Notes under the pieces: model-generated
What the model saw: only the letters and a program-made list of their open reading frames with translations
Databases searched by the model: none
Told to the model about the DNA's origin: nothing
Program-made: the position numbers and the translations under genes
Shown here: in pieces, positions 59,701 through 64,000 of the stretch
How the letters are laid out: each line of letters opens with the position of its first letter
How positions within the stretch are numbered: the first letter of the stretch is position 1
Assembly: GCA_949825045.1 (NCBI GenBank)
Contig: OX463815.1
Span: 31,983,356-32,047,355 of the forward strand
Reading direction: 5' to 3'
Source of the DNA: Argyresthia goedartella
Taxonomy: Eukaryota > Arthropoda > Insecta > Lepidoptera > Argyresthiidae
DNA: 64,000 nt

Positions 59701-62700
59701 ACAAACTATGTACAAAAGAAGAGCTTATCTCTGGCAAGATATTTCTTCCATCGTGGTTGGACATGAGAAATAAATTGTTGGGCAAGGAAGACCTTCTACG
59801 CGAGTAAAACCTCGTCAACATAATAATGAATCGTGTAATCTGCTCAGTCCGTCCGTGTAATAGGATCCGTGGTCTAATGGGTTTCACGCTTGCTTCTCAC
59901 ACGGGAGATGCAGGTTCGATTCCTGGCCATGTACCAATGAGATAATTAAATTATCTTAAGTATATTATATGGACGTTCTAACGGTGATGGAAAACATCGT
60001 GAGGAAACCTCCATTACTCCACAGCTGCGGCGATGGGCTAGCCCCCTGTCACGCAAAATGGTGTATTGAATAACTGGCTCAAAATGGGCACAAGTGCCTC
60101 TGCCACCCCATATGGGAAAAGGCGTGACGTATGTAAGTATGCATGAATCTTGCAATCGCGGACAAATAAGGCAGGCCCAGGCAATTTTGAGCTTCGCTTC
60201 GGGATGTGAAATAATGAGCTGAAAACTTGCATAAATCCTTTATTTTGGCATCCTCAAGGGTGTCACAAAAGTCACAGTAGATTTGCGGTTTTGGTTATTC
60301 TAGGTCAAAAGTGTCAAAAATTCGGTTTTTCGCAAATATCATCACAAGAATGATGATGTCATCTTCATAGCAATAGGGTATTTGACTGCTAGCCGAAATA
60401 GATACTTTTAGGAACTGTCAAAACGGTAATTTTGTACACGAGTTGTATGATATACTAGGATGTGACGTCATAGTCAAATGCTGTTTTTTTAACACAAAAT
60501 TGAGTTTATACAATACAACTGCTGGAAATATACAATTCTGATATTGTGAAACGTTTTTGTTGAAATAGGTTCAGCTTGAGACTTTTCTAGATTTATTGGA
60601 CTACCTTGTCAAATACCGTATTGTAAAGCTTGAAATTCTCTACAAATTGGCGTTTCGTTTCGTGAAATCGTGGTCAAATGCATTCATTATGTTCTATCCC
60701 AGGTTTGCGGACCCTTTCACCGGCGAGTCGCGCTACGTGCCCGGAGCCGCCACAGCGCCCCCGCCCCGCGCCGCCGCCGACCCCTTCACCGGCGCCACCG
60801 CCTACACCAGCGCCGCCGCCAGGCAGCAGGACGACGGCTTCGTGCCGCACGACCAGTATCTGCGGTGAGTCGCGCTACGTGCCCGGAGCCACCACGGCGC
60901 CCGCACCCCGCGTCGCCGCCACCGCCTCCTACACCAGCGCCGCCGCCAGGCAGCAGGACGACGGCTTCGTGCCGCACGACCAGTATCTGCGGTGAGTCGC
61001 GCTACGTGCCCGGAGCCACCACGGCGCCCCCGCCCCACGCCGCCACCGCCGCCCACACCAGCGCCGCCGCCAGGCAGCAGGACGACGGCTTCGTGCCGCA
61101 CGACCAGTATCTGCGGTGAGTCGCGCTACGTGCCCGGAGCCACCACGGCGCCCCCACCCCGCGTCGCCGCCACCGCCTCCTACACCAGCGCCGCCGCCAG
61201 GCAGCAGGACGACGGCTTCGTGCCGCACGACCAGTATCTGCGGTGAGTCGCGCTACGTGCCCGGAGCCACCACGGCGCCCCCGCCCCGCGCCGCCACCGC
61301 CGCCTACACCAGCGCCGCCGCCAGGCAGCAGGACGACGGCTTCGTGCCGCACGACCAGTATCTGCGGTGAGTCGCGCTACGTGCCCGGAGCCACCACGGC
61401 GCCCCCACCCCGCGTCGCCGCCACCGCCTCCTACACCAGCGCCGCCGCCAGGCAGCAGGACGACGGCTTCGTGCCGCACGACCAGTATCTGCGGTGAGTC
61501 GCGCTACGTGCCCGGAGCCACCACGGCGCCCCCACCCCGCGTCGCCGCCACCGCCTCCTACACCAGCGCCGCCGCCAGGCAGCAGGACGACGGCTTCGTG
61601 CCGCACGACCAGTATCTGCGGTGAGTCGCGCTACGTGCCCGGAGCCACCACGGCGCCCCCGCCCCGCGCCGCCACCGCCGCCTACAACAGCGCCGCCGCC
61701 AGGCAGCAGGACGACGGCTTCGTGCCGCACGACCAGTATCTGCGGTGAGTCGCGCTACGTGCCCGGAGCCACCACGGCGCCCCCGCCCCGCGCCGCCACC
61801 GCCGCCTACACCAGCGCCGCCGCCAGGCAGCAGGACGACGGCTTCGTGCCGCACGACCAGTATCTGCGGTGAGTCGCGCTACGTGCCCGGAGCCACCACG
61901 GCGCCCCCACCCCGCGTCGCCGCCACCGCCTCCTACACCAGCGCCGCCGCCAGGCAGCAGGACGACGGCTTCGTGCCGCACGACCAGTATCTGCGGTGAG
62001 TCGCGCTACGTGCCCGGAGCCACCACGGCGCCCCCACCCCGCGTCGCCGCCACCGCCTCCTACACCAGCGCCGCCGCCAGGCAGCAGGACGACGGCTTCG
62101 TGCCGCACGACCAGTATCTGCGGTGAGTCGCGCTACGTGCCCGGAGCCACCACGGCGCCCCCACCCCGCGTCGCCGCCACCGCCTCCTACACCAGCGCCG
62201 CCGCCAGGCAGCAGGACGACGGCTTCGTGCCGCACGACCAGTATCTGCGGTGAGTCGCGCTACGTGCCCGGAGCCACCACGGCGCCCCCGCCCCGCGCCG
62301 CCACCGCCGCCTACACCAGCGCCGCCGCCAGGCAGCAGGACGACGGCTTCGTGCCGCACGACCAGTATCTGCGGTGAGTCGCGCTACGTGCCCGGAGCCA
62401 CCACGGCGCCCCCGCCCCGCGCCGCCACCGCCGCCTACACCAGCGCCGCCGCCAGGCAGCAGGACGACGGCTTCGTGCCGCACGACCAGTATCTGCGGTG
62501 AGTCGCGCTACGTGCCCGGAGCCACCACGGCGCCCCCGCCCCGCGCCGCCACAGCCGCCTACACCAGCGCCGCCGCCAGGCAGCAGGACGACGGCTTCGT
62601 GCCGCACGACCAGTATCTGCGGTGAGTCGCGCTACGTGCCCGGAGCCACCACGGCGCCCCCGCCCCGCGCCGCCACCGCCGCCTACACCAGCGCCGCCGC

Positions 62701-63153
62701 CAGGCAGCAGGACGACGGCTTCGTGCCGCACGACCAGTATCTGCGGTGACCTGAGTCAAACCAATACAAGGGGGTCCCCATATAAGAGACGTGTTTTAGC
62801 ATCCCCGCGATACAACAAACCATATCATGATTCGATTTCCAATATGATTATAGATTTCGCGGCATATCGCTTGGTTGTGGTTGCGTAGTTGGTTTGATAT
62901 CGGTTACGCAATCTTTCTCATACTTTAGAATTACAAAATCGCTCGGACGCACATAGACTGAAACGCATCGGAAGACACAAGCGCGTTCTCCCACGATTCA
63001 GCGTTTTTAATTTAAAATTCTCGTTGCAGATTCGACCAGGCGAATTTGAAGGCGATACATGACAAACTCAAGGAGTTCAACAGCAAAGTCGGCGACGGCC
63101 ATAGCTCGCTCAGCGAAGCGCAACTAGAGAGTATTGTCAAATTAGGAGAATTA
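44568..63153 (+). CDS. Plaa: PLAA / Ufd3 / Doa1 orthologue, 11 exons, 3' end outside
   Basis: Phospholipase A2-activating protein family: a ubiquitin-binding cofactor of the AAA ATPase p97/Cdc48 acting in ubiquitin recycling, endosomal sorting and stress clearance. Exons: 44568-44704, 44783-45016, 46483-46673, 46819-46960, 48270-48430, 49706-49847, 50191-50371, 58050-58160, 59523-59615, 60703-60864, 63030-63153. All junctions keep the frame. Exons 1-6 encode the WD40 propeller (TAKLW, TAKIW, TIKLW, SIRLW, SVRVW blade ends), exons 7-9 the PFU domain ([27 protein letters not shown]), exon 10 the [12 protein letters not shown] linker, exon 11 FDQAN and the start of PUL. The assignment rests on this ordered signature. 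Introns 7 and 10 contain the arrays described below; intron 4 contains a minisatellite. Confidence 0.93.
44783..45016 (+). CDS. Plaa: PLAA exon 2 (WD blades 2-3)
   Basis: The acceptor TTGTTGTTTTCAG ends at 44782. It encodes [20 protein letters not shown] through SGILL; donor [20 protein letters not shown] and GHDNVV are WD40 GH motifs. Confidence 0.88.
46483..46673 (+). CDS. Plaa: PLAA exon 3 (WD blades 3-4)
   Basis: The acceptor TTTGATTCCAG ends at 46482. Encodes [20 protein letters not shown] and [11 protein letters not shown]; donor ACAG|GTGAGC. Just inside the intron a fragment of SINE family C (46676-46710) begins almost at the splice site. Confidence 0.92.
46819..46960 (+). CDS. Plaa: PLAA exon 4 (WD blade 5)
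   Basis: The acceptor CATCACAG ends at 46818. Encodes [24 protein letters not shown] and YYGHTNYIY; donor CTACAG|GTTTGA. Confidence 0.92.
46981..47075 (+). mobile_element. GTCC-repeat dispersed element in PLAA intron 4
   Basis: AGGGTTCCGTACCAGAAGGG followed by GGTACCCTATTACTAAGC and GTCT tetramers (47035-47059), as at 4390-4812. It lies 20 bases after the exon 4 donor. Confidence 0.7.
47400..47825. repeat. 36-bp minisatellite in PLAA intron 4
   Basis: About nine copies of a 36-bp unit containing ACGCGGTGTATAACGCG and CCGTGCGGTGTAAGAG, cleanest at 47435-47770, with degenerate copies at both sides (47372 and 47790). The unit is CpG-rich against an AT-rich background. Because 36 is a multiple of three it reads as a 12-residue repeat ([12 protein letters not shown]) over 47444-47683. 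Confidence 0.95.
47898..48235. mobile_element. SINE A fragment and SINE C fragments in PLAA intron 4
   Basis: 47898-47950 is a plus-strand 3' end of SINE family A (CTAGATCAATGTGTGTAAAT and ATT tail). 48014-48100 and 48118-48225 are minus-strand family C pieces with GGCAGAGGCACAACTGTGCC and GCTAGCCCATCGCCGCAG. Confidence 0.7.
48270..48430 (+). CDS. Plaa: PLAA exon 5 (WD blade 6)
   Basis: The acceptor CACCTTATTCCAG ends at 48269. Encodes [40 protein letters not shown] and LENSDIVT; donor ACTG|GTGAGA. Confidence 0.92.
49521..49684 (-). mobile_element. SINE family B in PLAA intron 5
   Basis: A minus-strand copy ending only about 20 bases before the exon 6 acceptor. TTGCTTCTGGCCCCCACTTG at one end and the complement of the CCTCTGcG head (GCAGAGGTCG) at the other; the B-box region is GCCGGGATTCGCACCC on +. 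Confidence 0.85.
49706..49847 (+). CDS. Plaa: PLAA exon 6 (WD blade 7 and linker)
   Basis: The acceptor TTGTTTTCTAG ends at 49705. Encodes [14 protein letters not shown] followed by an acidic helical linker ending GGFKLSE; donor GCGA|GTGAGT splits the Glu codon. Confidence 0.92.
49900..50138 (+). mobile_element. SINE family C in PLAA intron 6
   Basis: A tRNA-like head (GAGATCCAGTGGTTACACGC, B box GGGTTCAAATCCC), a GTTCTAACGTTGACGGAAAA body and a CCTGTTTGGGAAAAAGCGTG end, colinear with 59863-60135 but older. It ends about 50 bases before exon 7. Confidence 0.85.
50191..50371 (+). CDS. Plaa: PLAA exon 7 (start of PFU domain)
   Basis: The acceptor CTCTGCATCCCCAG ends at 50190. Encodes [20 protein letters not shown], a CYSW segment and [11 protein letters not shown], ending AAG|GTGAGT in phase 0. 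It joins in frame to [10 protein letters not shown] in exon 8, exactly the family order. From position 50259 this exon is the founder (copy 0) of the tandem array that follows. Confidence 0.93.
50372..56433 (+). repeat. 41-copy array of exon 7 3' end plus 5' splice site
   Basis: Starting from the authentic exon 7 end, a 148-bp unit is repeated head to tail: 113 bp homologous to exon 7 from 50259 onward, the donor AAG|GTGAGT, 20 bp of intron start (GTGAGTGGCTACCTGGCTGG) and three TTAGG-type repeats. Unit starts include 50412, 50560, 50708, 50856, 51009, 51157 and so on to 56332; spacing is 148 bp with exceptions of 153 (four TTAGG) before 50412, 51009, 51458 and 53530, and 143 (two TTAGG) before 51601, 53673 and 55148. 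The last unit is cut off before the donor. That gives 40 extra GTGAGT donors. Identity between units is very high. No unit has a convincing acceptor; retention after the true exon meets TAG within the TTAGG tract. Confidence 0.95.
56434..56799 (+). repeat. Degenerate outlying copies of the exon 7 array
   Basis: After about 170 bp of unrelated DNA, 56600-56710 again shows CTGGGACTAGG, CCGATGTCAAGACCAGGTGC and CAGGGGAAGGTGAGTGGCTA followed by TTAGGTTAGG; 56711-56795 has a further rearranged copy with an inverted part (GGGCTGGAACACGG / CTCGTTCCAGCCC). These look like older, decayed units at the edge of the array. Confidence 0.8.
56800..57190 (+). pseudogene. Possible LINE 3' coding tail in PLAA intron 7
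   Basis: One plus frame ends with [15 protein letters not shown] near 57131-57180, resembling the C2H2-like CxxC...CRSRIGLxSH tail of some insect LINE proteins. Upstream frames ([19 protein letters not shown]) are shifted. The identification is tentative; it is intronic and broken in any case. Confidence 0.4.
57386..57890 (+). mobile_element. 500-bp MITE with 85-bp inverted ends, PLAA intron 7
   Basis: The left end (from TCGATGTCGCAGTTAGTTG at 57388) and the right end (to CAACTGCGACATCGATA at 57886) are inverted over about 85 bp, including GTTAACGAACTCTCTAGGAC / CTAGAGAGTTAGTTAAG and ACGTTTAACCAAGTCACTA / TAGTGACTTGGTTAAACGT. The centre (57587-57690) is the foldback F core with GGGGTTTCGCTTCACTCACCCC, so two element families share a core or one is nested. 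Confidence 0.82.
58050..58160 (+). CDS. Plaa: PLAA exon 8 (PFU domain)
   Basis: The acceptor GGGTGTTATTCCAG ends at 58049. Encodes [20 protein letters not shown], then [14 protein letters not shown]; donor CACAC|GTGAGC. A degraded duplicate of its end with its donor (CCCCTGGGTCGCTGCGCAGG, then ACACGTGAGCTTCTT) lies at 58395-58440 in the following intron. Confidence 0.93.
58640..58800. mobile_element. Hairpin element in PLAA intron 8
   Basis: Arms GCAATAGATGGAC (58679) and GTCCATCTATTGC (58739), with an inner stem CGCGGGCC/GGCCCGCG. The outer boxes (AGTACATT, TATGTGCTTTTTA) resemble the duplicated element at 9816-10227. Confidence 0.75.
58985..59247 (+). mobile_element. Element E, truncated copy 5, in PLAA intron 8
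   Basis: It begins in the middle of the family at ATTTCGAACGCCGACGCCC and runs to CCCTCCATTATGTATGTCAC. The hairpin is shortened to ATTAAAAATCTTTTAAAG. Confidence 0.82.
59523..59615 (+). CDS. Plaa: PLAA exon 9 (end of PFU domain)
   Basis: The acceptor TTCCTTCGTTCCAG ends at 59522. Encodes [20 protein letters not shown] and [10 protein letters not shown]; donor AATGG|GTAAGT. Confidence 0.92.
59863..60135 (+). mobile_element. tRNA-derived SINE, family C, in PLAA intron 9
   Basis: Head GGATCCGTGGTCTAATGGG, B box AGGTTCGATTCCT, then GTTCTAACGGTGATGGAAAA, GCTGCGGCGATGGGCTAGCC and GGGAAAAGGCGTGACGT. It is the best copy; fragments occur at 30155-30480, 32685, 46676, 48014-48225 and 49900. Confidence 0.9.
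60703..60864 (+). CDS. Plaa: PLAA exon 10 (DPFTG/RYVPG linker)
   Basis: The acceptor ATGTTCTATCCCAG ends at 60702. Encodes [14 protein letters not shown], an Ala/Pro-rich stretch, a second DPFTG, then [14 protein letters not shown]; donor CTGCG|GTGAGT splits an Arg codon completed by exon 11. Reading on gives TGA at once. From 60725 the exon is the founder unit of array 2. Confidence 0.93.
60867..62747 (+). repeat. 15-copy array of exon 10 3' end plus 5' splice site
   Basis: Units begin GAGTCGCGCTACGTGCCCGG and end CAGTATCTGCGGT. Starts: 60867, 60994, 61118, 61245, 61369, 61496, 61623, 61747, 61871, 61998, 62125, 62252, 62376, 62500, 62624. Two types occur: 127 bp (CCCCGCGTCGCCGCCACC) and 124 bp (CCCCGCGCCGCCACCGCC), in the order 127,124,127,124,127,127,124,124,127,127,127,124,124,124,124. 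Every unit boundary recreates GCG|GTGAGT except the last, which is GTGACC. All units lack the second DPFTG block of the true exon. Very GC-rich; long open frames on both strands here are products of the repeat. Confidence 0.95.
62748..63029 (+). other. Unique 3' part of PLAA intron 10
   Basis: A return to AT-rich DNA after the array; it contains the T-rich tract and TTCTCGTTGCAG acceptor of exon 11. No other feature seen. Confidence 0.8.
63030..63153 (+). CDS. Plaa: PLAA exon 11 (start of PUL region)
   Basis: Encodes [19 protein letters not shown], then [15 protein letters not shown]; donor TTA|GTGAGT in phase 0. FDQAN followed by a helix leads into the PUL domain, the Armadillo-like module that binds p97. 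The remaining exons lie beyond 64000. Confidence 0.92.
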
Positions 63154-63441
63154 GTGAGTACATAAAGTAATAGAATAGCCATCAATAGAAATTGTGGACT
63201 ATGTAAACAAACCGTTTTCTCGAGAAAACCGGGGTTCTGTCACAGAGTCTCACTGAACATTATTCCAACTCATGTAGCGTCAAGTCTTGCCTGTTATTCA
63301 CTGTATTTCATCATGAAATATTCAATAACCACCAGTTAATTACGGAAAATCATAGAATCAATGATCAATTCTGTACTGCGTCGAGATTGCTGTCATATTT
63401 TTTTCTTATCGAAGTCTGTATTGTCCTTGAAAATTAGTGAT

Positions 63442-63696
63442 GTACAGATGTAGTGAATAATCCTTTCCTTTCGTATTTTCTCGGAAATGTTCGTTTTTGT
63501 CTTACTACCTCACTCGCACTCAGTACCCGTCAAACGGGCAATTTGACATTTGACATTGATAAATAAAGTATGCGATTTATTTGATACCTACACGTAATTT
63601 AATAATACAGTAATTCATAGACACATCGGCACCATTCGGGTGTTATCGTTGTTCCGAGTTTTGCCGATAGGAAAGGATTATTCACTACATCTGTAC
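63442..63696. mobile_element. 255-bp MITE with 28-bp perfect inverted ends
   Basis: The left GTACAGATGTAGTGAATAAT... (63442-63469) is the exact complement of the right end at 63669-63696 (ending TTCACTACATCTGTAC). It lies in the intron after PLAA exon 11. A target-site duplication is not obvious. Confidence 0.85.
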
Positions 63697-64000
63697 GAAT
63701 ATATTCAATATTCAAAAATATTTGAATGACTATAGTCTATTTGAATATAAACCTATTTTAATTGTGATGCTATTTTATTCCGTCATTTTGTATTGACAGC
63801 GTAACTTCATAATCTATGACATCATAATAACATTTATCGAAACGTGTGCGTATTCTATCGAGAACTGTGTGATCTTCCAGCGTTGCTCTAAAATCTTTTG
63901 TGTTTTCGGTATTCTAACGACTTGGCTTCTCTTACTGAATTTATCGTAAATGCATTGTTTCGTGTTTCGAAGATGGTTTCGTGGAAGGCGGAAAATGGAT
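63697..64000 (+). other. PLAA intron 11 continues, nothing recognised
   Basis: AT-rich sequence with no exon that fits the PUL domain. The window ends inside the gene. Confidence 0.6.

Noticed and set aside
59863..59935. tRNA gene
   Set aside because: It has A- and B-box-like motifs but is the head of a SINE with a family C body; heads of the other SINEs were rejected for the same reason.
60670..62888. Many overlapping 80-150-codon frames on both strands (Ala/Pro-rich or Gly/Arg-rich)
   Set aside because: They are products of a GC-rich array whose unit length leaves remainder 1 modulo 3; only the 60703-60864 exon is supported.

Overview
The window is insect nuclear DNA, most probably from a moth or butterfly. 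It is AT-rich and intron-bearing, and it is crowded with short tRNA-headed SINEs, foldback elements and non-LTR retrotransposon pieces of the kind common in Lepidoptera. TTAGG, the insect telomere repeat unit, recurs inside one tandem array. The assignment to Lepidoptera is an inference from repeat content; no species is claimed.

Only two host genes can be supported, both on the + strand. (1) The last two visible coding exons (12189-12959 and 13990-18664) of a very large, low-complexity, charged protein, followed by a poly(A) signal at 19001. They join in frame to give at least 1814 residues. I do not recognise the family; upstream exons are not identified in the window. (2) From 44568 to the right edge, eleven exons of a PLAA/Ufd3/Doa1 orthologue (phospholipase A2-activating protein, a ubiquitin-binding cofactor of the p97/Cdc48 machinery): WD40 propeller (exons 1-6), PFU ubiquitin-binding domain (exons 7-9), linker with the DPFTG/RYVPG signature (exon 10) and the entry to the PUL domain (exon 11). 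The rest lies beyond the window.

The most remarkable structure lies inside the PLAA gene. The 3' part of exon 7, its 5' splice site and the first 35 or so bases of intron 7 are tandemly amplified 41 times (50412-56433, 148-bp unit with TTAGG repeats in each). Exon 10 shows the same thing independently: its 3' part up to and just past the 5' splice site is amplified 15 times (60867-62747, 124/127-bp units). Both arrays therefore carry dozens of near-perfect copies of a real 5' splice site directly downstream of the authentic one, and reading through the first array junction meets an in-frame stop in both. A third minisatellite (36-bp unit, intron 4) lies in the same gene.

Layout: 1-12188 is repeat-rich noncoding DNA (45-bp minisatellite, a hAT-type MITE nested in an older element, SINEs, a 214-bp tandem duplication). 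12189-19010 holds the unknown large gene. 19010-24100 holds SINEs and foldback elements. 24108-28740 is a nearly intact minus-strand LINE with a PHD/coiled-coil/esterase-like ORF1 and an endonuclease/reverse transcriptase ORF2. 28740-40600 is a graveyard of LINE tails, SINEs and two large inverted copies of a 450-bp element. 40618-42745 is a decayed hAT transposase. 44568-64000 is the PLAA gene, whose introns have collected many of the same repeats.
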